DNA of 64,000 bases, taken from positions 496,001 to 560,000 of the forward strand of contig NZ_VJOY01000001.1 in NCBI RefSeq assembly GCF_007109405.1, read 5' to 3'. Below the pieces are notes generated by a model. That model was not told where the DNA came from. It was given only the letters and a program-made list of their open reading frames with translations, and made no database searches. The stretch is from Pseudomonas mangiferae. GTDB taxonomy: Bacteria; Pseudomonadota; Gammaproteobacteria; Pseudomonadales; Pseudomonadaceae. Below are positions 17,893 to 39,100 of the stretch, piece by piece; positions within the stretch are counted from its first letter, which is position 1, and the number at the start of each line of letters is the position of its first letter. The translations under genes and the position numbers were made by a program.

Positions 17893-20800
17893 TCAGGCAT
17901 CCACCGGCGGACGGCTCTTGGCCAGCAACGCCTCGCGCTGCTCCGGGGTCAGGCTGTTCAGCTTCAGCCGTACCTGGGCGGTACGCTCCAGGGCGCCCGG
18001 GCTCGACTCGCGCTCCCGCAGGGCATCGGCCAGGCCGGCCACGCTGGGATGGTCGAACACCAGACCCGGGTGGACCTCCACCTGCAACTGCTTGCGCAGC
18101 CCCGCCACCAGCTTGATCACCAGCAACGAATGGCCGCCAAGGGCGAAGAAGTCCTGGTGGATGCCGACCCGCTCCAGCCCCAGCAACTGCGCCATGCCCT
18201 CCGCCAGCAGGGTTTCCACGGCATTGCGCGGCGCCACGTAATCGCCTGCGGCCAGGAGGGTGTCCGGGCTCGGCAGCCCGCGCCGGTCCACCTTGCCGTT
18301 GGCCAATCGGGGCATCTGCGCCACCGGGAAGAGCCGGGCCGGGACCATGGCCGCCGGCAGGCGGTGCGCCAAGGCCTCCTGCAAGCGCTCCAGCCAGTCC
18401 TCGCCGAGGCCCTCCCGGGGCTGCACATAGGCGATGAGCTGGAGGTCGGCCGACTCGCCCGGGCACCACGGCTGGACCACCGCCTGGGCCACCGCTGGCT
18501 CGGCCAGCAGCGCCTGCTCCACCTCGGCCGGCTCGATGCGGAAGCCGCGAACCTTGACCTGGTGATCGCGGCGTCCGCAGAGCAGCAGCGTGCCGTCGGG
18601 CAACAGCCGGCCCAGGTCACCGCTGCGGTACAGGCGTTCGCCGGGCCGCTGCGGGTCGTCCACGAAGGCTGCGTCGCCCGCCTCCCCCAGGTAGCCCCGG
18701 GCCAACTGGCGGCCGCCGATGTACAGCTCGCCCTGGGCACCGGCCGGCACCGGGCGCAGACGGTCGTCCAGCAGCTCTACCCGGCAGCCGTCCAGGGCCT
18801 GGGCCAGGCTCACGCCGGCGCTCAGGTCCTGGCCCGGTTCCAGCCGGCGGTAGAGCACGCCCACGGTGCTCTCGGTGGGGCCATAGTGGTTGTACAGGCG
18901 GCAGTCCGGTGCCAGGCGGAACAGGCTGTCCACCAGGCTCGCCGGTATCGCCTCGCCCCCCAGCACCACGGTCGCCGGCAAGCGGATGCTTTCCGCCGTC
19001 AGCAACGCCGCCAGGTGTGACGGCACGATCTTCAGGCAGTCGATGGCGCCGCCAGCCAGGAACCCGGCGAAGCGCGACGCATCCTGCACGTCGGCGTCGG
19101 CGGCCACGTGCAGGGTGGCGCCGTTGAACAGCGCGCCGAACAGGGTGGTATGCCCCAGGTCGGCGGCCACCGTGGAGGTCATCGCGAACTGGCGGCAACG
19201 CTCCAGGGCCAGCGCATCGCTGGCGGCGACTACGTAGTTGAGCAGGCTCTGGTGCTCGACCAGCACGCCCTTCGGCGTGCCGGTACTGCCGGAGGTGAAC
19301 AGCACGTAGGCCGGCTGGTCGGCGCGTGCCGGTTCGAAGGTACAGGTCGGGGCGTCCTCGGTGTCGGCGGCGTCCAGGAACAGGACATCCAGTCCTTCGG
19401 GGTTCGGCCAGCAGGTGCGTTCGCTCAGTACCAGGTGGGCGCCGGCCTGTTCCAGCAGCAGGCGCCGACGCGCGTCCGGCCAGCCCGGGTCCAGGGGCAG
19501 CCAGGCACCACCGGCACGCCACACCGCCAGCAGCGCCGTCACCAGCCCGGCGGAACGCGGCAGCGCCAGGGCTACCACCTGCCCCGGGGTCACGCCGCGC
19601 TGCCGCAGGCGCCGGGCCAGGCGTTCGACCTGTGCCTCCAGCTCCGCGTAGCTCAGGCGGGCACCGTCATCCACCAGGGCCAGGGCATCCGGGGTGCGCC
19701 GCGCCCAGTCGGCGATCCGCTCGGGGAGCTGCGGCCCGGCGTCCGCCGCTGGCGCGCCCTCGAAGGCCGCCCACAGCGCCTGTTCCTCAGGCGCCCGGGC
19801 ATCCAGGTCAGCCAGGGCCGCCCGGCCGTTCTCCGCCAGGGCCACCAGCAAGGTGCGGTACTGGGCCAGCAGCAGGCCGGCCACCTCCGCCGGGTAATGG
19901 CGGGTATCCACGCGCACGCTCAGCCGGGTCAGGCGCTCGTCCCGGCATTCACCGCTCAGCAGCAGCTCGAATTCGCTGTCGCCTCCTTCCCGCACCGCCA
20001 CCTGCCAGTCCTCGGCCAGGGCCGGCAGGCGCTCCAGGACGAACCCGGCGCGGAAATGGCCGTCCAGGGTGGGGGCTTCCACCGGCCACTGTTCCTGCCA
20101 GGCGGCATGCTGCTCCAGGACCTGCTCCAGGTCGTCCAGCCAATCGGCGAAAGATCGCTCGGCGGGCAATGCCAGCACCAGGGGCAGGCTCTTCTCGAAC
20201 AGCCCGATGCAGCCGGCGAAATACTCGTAGTCCCGTCGGCAATCGTGGCGCCAGCCCACCAGCAGGCGATCCTGCCCGGCGAGATGCCCCAGCAGCGTCC
20301 ACCAGGCCCCCTGCAGCACGGTGTCCAGGGGCTTGCTCAGCTCAGCGCACAGCGCCTGCAGGCGTTCGGCCAGCGCGGCGTCCACCGCCTCCCGCAGCAC
20401 TGCCGCGTCCGCCGTGGTCCGGGAGCGTTCCTGGCGATACGGCAGGCGCAGCCAGCCGGAACGGCCCTCGCCGACCACCGGCTCCAGGTGCTGCTGCCAG
20501 TAGGCACGGCCCGCGCCGGCATCCTCGTCCTGGGCCATCTCTTCGCGCCACTCGACGTATTGCCCGTAGTGCGCCGCCTCGTCGCTGACGTCGCCCTGCG
20601 GATAGCCGCCCTGCGGATCGCCGCCCCGCGGATGGTCGCCCCGCTGGTAGGCATCCCGCAGCGCGGCGGCGAAGGCCGCCAGCCCGCCCCGGTCGCTCAG
20701 CAGGTCGGCGATCACCAGGGCCAGCCCGTGACAGGTATCCGCCACCCGGCACAGCTGCACCCGGCAGAGAACGTCGGCATCCAGCGGGAAGCCCGCGCGA

Positions 20801-21113
20801 CGCCGCGCCTCCACGTCGGCCAGGAAGGCCGTCCAGGGAGCCGGGCGATCGCGTCCGTCCTGCACCTCCAGCCCGCCGAACCCGGTATCGTCCGGGGCCT
20901 GGCGCAGGCCCCGATAGGCCGCCACCCGGAACATCCGGTGTCGCAGCAGCGGCTGTTCGCTCGCCACCCGTTGCAGGGCGCGCTGCAGGCGCGGCAGGTC
21001 CAGGGCACCCTCCAGGCGCAGCACCAGGGCCAGGGCCGGGCGCACGGCGGCATCGCCGTGGCGCAGGCAGGCCTGCTGCTCGGGGCTCAGGGGCAACCCG
21101 TTGTCGATCGCAC

Positions 21114-21117
<4 letters not shown>
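17893..21117 (-). CDS. NRPS module: degenerate condensation-like (interface) domain, Asp-type A domain, T domain
   Basis: 1074 residues. Domain 1 (about 10-430) has a condensation-domain outline, but the HHxxxDG active site is replaced by IADLLSDRGGL (about 139), so it should not form peptide bonds; this fits the interface domain described for siderophore beta-hydroxyaspartate modules. The A domain (about 450-960; FTSGSTGTPKG) has pocket residues that I read as DLTKVGHVG, the classic Asp code. The T domain carries FFALGGHSLL near 996. There is no thioesterase; the tail after T is about 40 residues and could be a docking segment. The GTG start at 21117 overlaps the upstream stop (GTGA). Probably loads the Asp that the upstream fused hydroxylase acts on. 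Confidence 0.88.
20592..20651. repeat. Four imperfect 15-bp tandem repeats inside the interface-like domain
   Basis: Units CGCCCTGCGGATAGC, CGCCCTGCGGATCGC, CGCCCCGCGGATGGT and CGCCCCGCTGGTAGG run head to tail. On the coding strand they give a Gly/Asp/Pro-rich loop (GDHPRGGDPQGGYPQGD, about residues 156-172). In-frame unit length means copy-number change would not break the gene. Confidence 0.85.
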
Positions 21118-31406
<10,289 letters not shown>

Positions 31407-31463
31407 GTGTCGATCCGTCCGGCTGTCCGGGGGACGCCACGCATCCCCGCCATACCCAGTTGA

Positions 31464-31489
31464 ACGAAACAACCTCGGCATCATTTAGC
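31464..31489 (-). promoter_or_regulatory. PvdS-dependent iron-starvation (IS) box before the 3430-aa NRPS
   Basis: Minus strand reads GCTAAAT, 16 bases, CGT: the exact IS-box layout recognised by PvdS. It lies 58 bp upstream of the NRPS start, between it and pvdH, so this NRPS pair has its own promoter. Confidence 0.9.
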
Positions 31490-31637
31490 GGGGGATGGCC
31501 GCCGTTCGGGTGAAGGGGAATACACGCTGCACCGAGCCCCACGGCATGCGGCAGGGTTGCCCCCGGCGCAGGCGCCGGAAACGACGAGGCCGCCCGGCGC
31601 GGAGCAGCGGGCGGCCTCGTCGGGCAGAGGGGAAGGC

Positions 31638-33053
31638 TCAGGCTTCCAGAGCGGCCCGCAGCGCACGGGCGAAGCGCGTCGCCACCTCGTCCACCTGCTC
31701 GGCGCTGATCACCAGCGGCGGCAGAAAGCGCACCACGCTACCGTGGCGGCCGCCCAGCTCCAGGATCAGCCCGCGGCGCAGGCACTCCTGTTGCACCCGG
31801 GACGCCAGGCGGCCGTCGGCGGGCGGGTGGCCAAGAGCATCGGCGCGCCCCGCCGGGTCCACCAGCTCCACCCCCAGCATCAGCCCGCAGCCGCGGATGT
31901 CGCCCAACTGCGGGTAGTCCCGCTGCAGGGCGCGCAGGTGGCCGGCCAGGCGCTCGCCTATGGCGGCCGCGTGGGCGGGAATGTCGTGTTCCACCAGGTA
32001 GCGCATCACCGCCGAGCCAGTGGCCATGGCCATCTGGTTGCCGCGGAAGGTGCCGGCATGGGCCCCCGGCTGCCAGGTATCCAGGTGCTCGCGGTAGACC
32101 ATCACCGCCAGGGGCAGGCTGCCGCCGATGGCCTTGGACAGCACCACCACATCGGGGACGATGCCGGCGTGCTCGAAGGCGAACATCCGTCCGGTGCGGG
32201 CGAAGCCGCTCTGGATCTCGTCGACGATCAGCGCCACGCCCGCCGCCTCGGTGATCCGCCGCAGACCGCGCAGCCAGTCCAGGTCGGCCGGGATCACCCC
32301 GCCCTCCCCCTGCACCGCCTCGACGATCACCGCGGCCGGCGGCTGCACGCCGCCCTCGGGGTCGTTCAGCAGGTTCTCCAGGTAGTGCAAATTGGCCTGC
32401 ACGCCGGTGGCGCCGCCGAGGCCGAACGGGCAGCGGTAGTCGTAGGGGAACGGCAGGAACTGCACGCCGTTGCCCAGCAGCGCGCCCAGGGCTTTCTTCG
32501 GCCCCAGGTTGCCCATCAGCCCCAGGGCGCCCTGGCTCATGCCGTGGTAGCCGCCCTGGAACGCCAGGACGGTGCTGCGCCCGCTGGCGGTGCGCACCAG
32601 CTTGAGGGCAGCTTCCACCGCATCGGTGCCGGTGGGGCCGCAGAACTGGACCTTCGCCTGGCGGGCGAAGGCCTCCGGCAGCAGGCCGAACAGGTCCTGG
32701 ACGAAGCGGTCCTTCACCGGCGTGGTCAGGTCGAGGGTGTGCAGCGGCAGTTCGTCGTCCAGCACCTGGCGGATGGCGTCGATCACCACCGGGTGGTTGT
32801 GGCCCAGGGCCAGGGTCCCGGCGCCGGCCAGGCAGTCGAGGAACACCCGGCCCTCCACGTCCTCCACCTCCAGGCCGCGGGCCCGCTTGAGGGCCAGGGG
32901 AATGCGCCGCGGGTAGCTGCGGGCGTTGGATTCCTGCTGCGCCTGGCGGGCCAGCAGCGGCGATTCCTCGAACCGGTAGAGCGTTTCCGTCGGGGCCGCG
33001 GCGGCACCGGCCTGCTGCGGGCGTTCGTCCACCTCGCGTGTAGCGACTTGCAT
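31638..33053 (-). CDS. pvdH: L-2,4-diaminobutyrate:2-oxoglutarate 4-aminotransferase (PvdH)
   Basis: 471 residues, class III PLP aminotransferase. It makes L-2,4-diaminobutyrate from aspartate semialdehyde, the amino acid used by the last PvdL module. Visible blocks are CGPTGTDAVEAALKLVRTAS (PLP phosphate site), VDEIQSGFARTGRMFAFEH (the Asp that contacts the pyridine nitrogen), and VLSKAIGGSLPL, whose Lys binds PLP. Length matches P. aeruginosa PvdH. It sits between pvdL and the next NRPS, with its own IS box upstream, so supply of Dab is co-induced with the synthetase. Confidence 0.93.
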   Translation of the reverse strand: MQVATREVDERPQQAGAAAAPTETLYRFEESPLLARQAQQESNARSYPRRIPLALKRARGLEVEDVEGRVFLDCLAGAGTLALGHNHPVVIDAIRQVLDDELPLHTLDLTTPVKDRFVQDLFGLLPEAFARQAKVQFCGPTGTDAVEAALKLVRTASGRSTVLAFQGGYHGMSQGALGLMGNLGPKKALGALLGNGVQFLPFPYDYRCPFGLGGATGVQANLHYLENLLNDPEGGVQPPAAVIVEAVQGEGGVIPADLDWLRGLRRITEAAGVALIVDEIQSGFARTGRMFAFEHAGIVPDVVVLSKAIGGSLPLAVMVYREHLDTWQPGAHAGTFRGNQMAMATGSAVMRYLVEHDIPAHAAAIGERLAGHLRALQRDYPQLGDIRGCGLMLGVELVDPAGRADALGHPPADGRLASRVQQECLRRGLILELGGRHGSVVRFLPPLVISAEQVDEVATRFARALRAALEA

Positions 33054-33125
33054 AGCTGAACCCTCGATGAGTGTGGGGTGCCGGCACCGCCCCGTCCGGG
33101 GGCGGCGTGCACGGCTGTTCTGGTA

Positions 33126-33151
33126 ACGGGTGGCCGGTGTGGCGATTTAGC
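33126..33151 (-). promoter_or_regulatory. PvdS-dependent IS box before pvdH
   Basis: Minus strand reads GCTAAAT, 16 bases, CGT, about 73 bp before the pvdH start, in the 141-bp gap after pvdL. Exact match to the IS-box pattern. Confidence 0.9.
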
Positions 33152-33194
33152 GCGCCCGCCCGGCGTCGCGGGGACACCGGGCGAGGCACGGCCC

Positions 33195-36100
33195 TCAGAG
33201 CGCTTCCAGGCGGCTCATCAGGTCGTTGAGGCGCTCGGCCTTCTGCTCGGTGATGGCCGAGGCGTCCAGGGCGTCGATGTAGGCCGCCAGCTCCGCCACC
33301 GTGGCGGACTCGAACATCGCCCGCAGCGGCACGTTGCGTTGCAGGACCTTCTGCACCCGCGAGGCGATCTGCGTGGCCAGCAGGGAATGCCCGCCCAACT
33401 CGAAGAAGTTGTCGTGGACACCGACCCGCTCGACCTTCAGCACCTCGCTCCAGATCTGCGCCAGGCTGCGCTCCAGGTCGTTGCGCGGCGGCGTGTGGGC
33501 GCCCTGGGCCTGGCCGATCTCCAGGGCCGGCAAGCCGCGCCGGTCCAGCTTGCCGTTGGCGTTCAGCGGCAGGCGCTCCAGCAGCATCCAGTGCAGCGGC
33601 ACCATGTAGTCCGGCAGGTCGGCGCGCAGGTCCTGCTTGAGCCGTTCGCGCAGGGCGCCCTGCTCCACCAGGCTACGCGCCGCCTGGTCGCCGTCCAGGA
33701 GCAGCAGCGCCGGGTCGGCCGGCACCACGTAGCCCACCAGCTGTTTACCGTTGGGCCCCTCCTGGACCGCCACCGCGGCGTCGCGCACCTCCGCGTGCTG
33801 GTGCAGGCGCGCCTCGATTTCCCCCAGTTCGATGCGGAAGCCGCGGATCTTCACTTGGTGGTCGATGCGCCCGACGTATTCCAGCACCCCGTCCGGCCGG
33901 CGCCGGGCCAGGTCGCCGGTGCGATACAGGCGCTCGCCGGTGGCGCCGAACGGGTGCGGCAGGAAGGTCGCCGCGGTGCGCCCCGGATCGCCCACGTAGC
34001 CACGCCCGACACCGGTGCCGGCCACGCAGAGTTCCCCCACCGCGCCCACCGGCACCGGCTGCAGGTCTTCGTCCAGCAGGTACAGGCGGTTGTTGTCGGT
34101 GGGCGTGCCGATGGGCAGGTAGGTGCCGCCGGTGGAAGCCTCGTCGACCCGGAACAGCGCCACGTCGTCGGAGCACTCCGCCGGCCCGTAGGCGTTCACC
34201 AGGCCGACCCGCGGGTGGCGTTGCAGCCAGGCCCGCGCCAGTTCGGGCGGCATCGCCTCGCCGGTGGGCAGCATCCAGCGCAGCGACGGCAGCGCGGCGT
34301 GCTCCTCGGCCAGCAGGCCCTGGATCAGCGACGGCACGCTCTCCAGCACGGTGATGCCGCGCTCGGCCACGTGCCGCAGCAGCGCCGCCGGGTCATGGGC
34401 GACCGTGTTGGGCACGATGTCCACCCGGGCGCCGCAGAGGGCGGCGGTGAGGAACTGCCAGACGGAGATATCGAAGCTCTGGGACGCGGTCTGGGCGATC
34501 ACGTCGCGCTCGTTCAACCCCAGGTACGGCAGCTTGCTCAGCTGGTTGTTGAGCATCCCCGCCTGTTCCACCATCACGCCCTTGGGCAGGCCGGTGGAGC
34601 CGGAGGTGTAGATCACGTAGGCCAGGTGGTCCGGGCCGGTGACGATGCGCGGGTTGTCCGCCGGGCCGGCGGCGGCCTGCAGGGTTTCCCAGACCAGCAG
34701 GTGCGGTCGCGGTGCGTCGCCCAGCTCGTCCAGCAGCCCCTCGGCCTGGGCCTGGCTGGCGCGGGTGCAGACCAGCAGCGGGGTGCGGCTGAGGGCGAGG
34801 ATGCGGGTCAGCCGCGACGACGGGTGCGCCGGGTCCAAGGGCAGGTAGCCGGCGCCGGACTTGAAGCTGCCGACGATCATCCCCAGCAGCGGCAGGTCGC
34901 GCTCCGCCAGCAGCGCCACCGGCTGGTCCGGGCGAACCCCGGCGGCCAGCAGCCCGTGGGCCAGGCGGTTGGCCCGCTGGTTCAGTTCGGCGTAGCTCCA
35001 GCAGCGTTCCAGGCAGGCGGCGGCGATGCGCTCGGGGTGGGCGGCGACCCGGCCCTCGAACAGCTGTGCGTAGCTGCGGCCCAACGGGTAGTCGCGCTGG
35101 GTGCGGTTGCAGGTGTCCAGCAGGAAGTCGCGCTCCGTATCCCCCAGCAGCGGCAGGTCGGCGAAGTCGCCGTGGAAGCCATCCACCAGCGCCAGCAGCA
35201 GGCGCTTGAAGTCCCCCAACAGGCGCGCCATGGTCGGTTCGTCGAAGAACCGCTGGTCGTAGGACAGGTGCAGGCCCAGGGCGTCGCCCGGGTAGCAGAC
35301 CACGGTCAGCGGGAAGTTGGTGTGGGTGCGGCCCGACTCGGAGCGCGCGTTGAGGCTCTGGGCGCGGTCCAGCACCGACACTTCCACCGGCGCGTTCTCG
35401 TAGACGAACAGGCTGTCGAACAGCGGCTGGCCCTTGGGCAGTTCGCTGCAGGCCTGGATGTCCACCAGGGGCAGGTATTCGTGCTCGCGCAGGGCCAGGT
35501 TGCGCTCCAGCAAGTCCCGCAGCCAGTCGCCGACCCGGCGCCGTTCGCCGGCGGCGGGCATCGGCACCCGCAGCGGGATGCTGTTGATGAACAGGCCGAC
35601 GGTGCGCTGCATCTCCGGCATGCCCACCGGGCGCCCGGCCACAGTCACGCCGAACAGCACGTCGCGCTCGCCGCTGTAGCGGCGCAGCACCAGGGACCAG
35701 GCCGCCTGGGCGAAGGTGTTGGCGGTGAGCTGGTGCCGCTGGGCCAGTTCCCGCAGGCGGCGACCATCGGCCACGTCCAGGCGCTCGTGCAGGTCGGCGA
35801 CCCGCATGGCGCCGTTGTCGTGGAGGATCGGCCGGTCGCTGGGGATATAGGTGGGCCGTTCGAAACCACTCAGGGTCTCGCGCCAGAACGCCAGGGCGTC
35901 GCCGCGGTTCTGCCGCTGCAGCCAGGCGATGTAGTCGCGGTAGCGCGGCGCCGGCGCGAGGCTCGGCTGCTCGCCACGGCCCAGGGCCTGGTAGACCTCG
36001 AGGAAATCGCCCATCAGCAGCGAGCGGCACCAGGCGTCGATGAGGATGTGGTGGTTGCTCATGACGAACCAGTGGCGCGCCGCCCCCAGGCGGATCAGGC

Positions 36101-39100
36101 GCAGGCGGAACGGCGGCTCGCGCAGCAGATCGAAGCCCGCCTCGCGCTCCTCCACCAGCAGCTGCGCCAGGCGCGCCTCGTGATTCGCGTCCGGCTCGCC
36201 GCTCCAGTCGAGGAAGGCCATGTCCACCCGGCCCGGCCGGTGGATGATCTGCTGCATGCCGTCGCCGGCGTCCCAGCGGAACGACGCCCGCAGCGCTTCG
36301 TGACGCGCCACCACGGCCTCCCAGGCCAGGGCGAAGCGTTGCGTGTCCACGTCGCTGTCCAGGGTGTAGCGGTCCTGCATGAAGTACACGCCGGAGCCCG
36401 GCTCCAGCAGGGTGTGCAGCAGCAGCCCTTCCTGCATCGGCGTCAGCGGGTAGACATCGTCGATCTCGGCGAACGGCACCGGCAGCGCGTCCAGCTGCGC
36501 CTGGTCCAGCTTCGCCAGGGGGAAGTCGGACGGCGTGACGCCGCCCGCCTCGGGTTCCAGGCAATGGGCGATCAGCGCCTGCAGTTCGTCCAGGTAATCC
36601 TTGGCCAGGGCCTCCACCGTGGACGCGTGATACAGCGCCTCGCTGAAGGTCCAGCGCAGCTGCAGCTCGCCGGCGAAGACCTGGCTGTCCACCCCCAGCC
36701 AGTTGGGCAGTTCGGACTGCTCGTCGTGGGCGGTGCCGGCGGGTTCCTCCAGGGGCCGGAACAGCGCGTCCTCGGCGAAGCTCTGGTCGAACTGGCCCAG
36801 GTAGTTGAAGGTGATCCGCGCCTGGGGTAGCGCTTGCAAGACGGCACATCGCTCGGCGTCCGCCAGGTAGCGCAGCACGCCGTAGCCCAGGCCTTTGTGG
36901 GGCACCGCGCGCAGTTGCTCCTTGATGGCCTTGAGGGATTCGCCCGGGGTGGCCGCGGGGGTCAGGCGCAGCGGGTAGGCACTGGTGAACCAGCCGACGC
37001 TGCGGGTCAGGTCGATGCTGTCGAACAACGCCTCGCGGCCGTGGCCCTCCAGCTGCACCAGCGCCGAATCGCTGCCGGTCCAGCGGCACAGGGTGCGGGC
37101 CAGGGCGGCGAGCAGCAGGTCGTTGACCTGGGTGCGGTAGGCTGCCGGTGCCCGTTGCAGCAGGTCGCGGGTGCGCGCCGCATCCAGCCGCACGCTGACG
37201 CTGCGGGCCTGGCTCCGCCGATTGCCGCCCTCGGGCATGTCCCGCGGCAGGCTGGCCGGCGCACCGTCCAGGCGGCTGCGCCAGCCGTCCAGTTCCTCAC
37301 GCAGGGATTCGCTGCTGGCGTAGGCCTGCAGGCAGCGGCCCCAGTCGCGGAAGGCGCTGGTCTTCGCCGGCAGCCGCGGCGGCTCGCCGGCAGCCAATTG
37401 GCGATAAACCGTCTGCAGGTCCTCCAGCAGCACCCGCCAGGACACCCCGTCCACCACCAAGTGGTGGATCGCCAGCAACAGGCGCCGGGTGTCCCCCGGA
37501 CCCTCCGCCAGCACCGCCCGCAGCAGCGGCCCCTGGCCGAGGTCGAGGCTGCGCTGGGCCTGTTCGAACAGCGCCAGGCGCTCCGCCTCGTCCGCCACCT
37601 GGCGGGTCCAGAGCAGGTCGTGCGCCTCGGCGACGGGCCGGTGGTCGGCGCGCCAGGTGCCCGCGGCATCGCGAACGAAGCCCAGGCGCAGGGCGTCGTG
37701 GTGCTCACAGAGCAAATGCAGTGCCCGCGCCAGGTGCTGTGGCTCCAGGGCCATGGTCGGCTCCAGCACCAGGGTCTGGTTCCAGTGGGACGGCGTCTCG
37801 CCGGCCTGCTGGAAGAACCACTGCTGGATCGGCGTCAGCGGCGCCTCGCCCTGCACCGGGCCCTGGTCGATATCGGCCCGCGCGCTCACCTGGGCGGCCG
37901 CCGCCAGGGTCTGCACGGTCTGGAAGCGGAATAGCTCCTTGGGGGTGAAGTGCAGGCCGGCCTGGCGGGCCCGGCTGACCACCTGGATGGACAGGATGGA
38001 ATCGCCGCCCAGTTCGAAGAAGTTGTCGTGCAAGCCCACTTGGTCGACGTTCAGCACCTCGCGCCAGATCTCGGCCAGCAGCCGCTCCGACTCGCTGCGC
38101 GGGGCGACGAAGGCCTGCCGCCCCTGGGTGACGTCTACCGCCGGCAGCGCCTTGCGGTCCAGCTTACCGTTGGCGGTCAGGGGCAGGCGCTCCAGCAACA
38201 GCAGGTGCGCCGGCACCATGTAGTCCGGTAACTGCACCTGTAGGCCGGCCTTCAGGGCGTCGCGCCAGGCCACCTGGGCGTCCTCGTCCCGCAGCGGCTC
38301 GGGCGTGCCCGGCACCACGTAGCCCACCAGGTGGCCGTCCAGCGCCAGTACCACGGCGTCCTGTACGTCGGGCAGGCCCTGCAAGCGCGCCTCGATCTCG
38401 CCCAGTTCGATGCGGAATCCGCGGATCTTCACCTGCTGGTCGGCGCGTCCCACGTATTCCACCTGGCCGTCGCGGCCCTGGCGCACGCGGTCGCCGGTGC
38501 GATACAGGCGGCCGCCGCCCCGGGGATCGAAGGGGTCGGCGACGAAGCGCTCGGCGCTCAGGCCGGGCCGCGCGTGGTAGCCCCGGGCGAGGCCGGCGCC
38601 GCCGACGTACAGTTCGCCCACCGCGCCCGGCACCACCGGGTTGAGGTCGGCGTCGAGGATGTACAGGCTGCGCGCCCCGATCCCGCGGCCGATGGGTACC
38701 CCGCTGGCCTCGGCCGGCAGCGTGTCCGCGACCCGGCTGGCCAGGGGCATCACCACGGTCTCGGTGGGGCCGTAGGCATTGAAGAAGACCTGGGGGACGA
38801 AGGCGGCGCGGATCACCCGCACGTGCTCGGGGGTCAGTGCCTCGCCGCCGGTGATGCACACCCGCACCGGCAGGGTCTCGCCACGCTGGCCGAGCCACTG
38901 GGCCAACTGCCCGCCGTAGCTGGGGGTGAAGCCGACGATGGTCACCCGCTCCTGGCCGATCAGCCCGCAGATCTCCTCGGCGCCCCACTGGCCCTGGGCC
39001 CGCAGCACCACCCGGGCGCCGCACAGCAGCGGGGTCAGCAGGCGCTCGCTGGCAGCGTCGAAGTTGATGGAATAGAAGTGCAGCTCGCAGTCGTCCGGAC

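Noticed and set aside
20592-20651. CRISPR array
   Set aside because: The units are contiguous 15-bp repeats inside a gene with no spacers.
31407-31484. Start of the 3430-aa NRPS at 31484
   Set aside because: It would place the IS box inside the coding region, and MNAQDALNLARR at 31406 matches the normal pyoverdine NRPS start.
33078-36830. A 1250-codon plus-strand open frame over pvdL
   Set aside because: Same composition artefact; the minus strand has unbroken PvdL domains.
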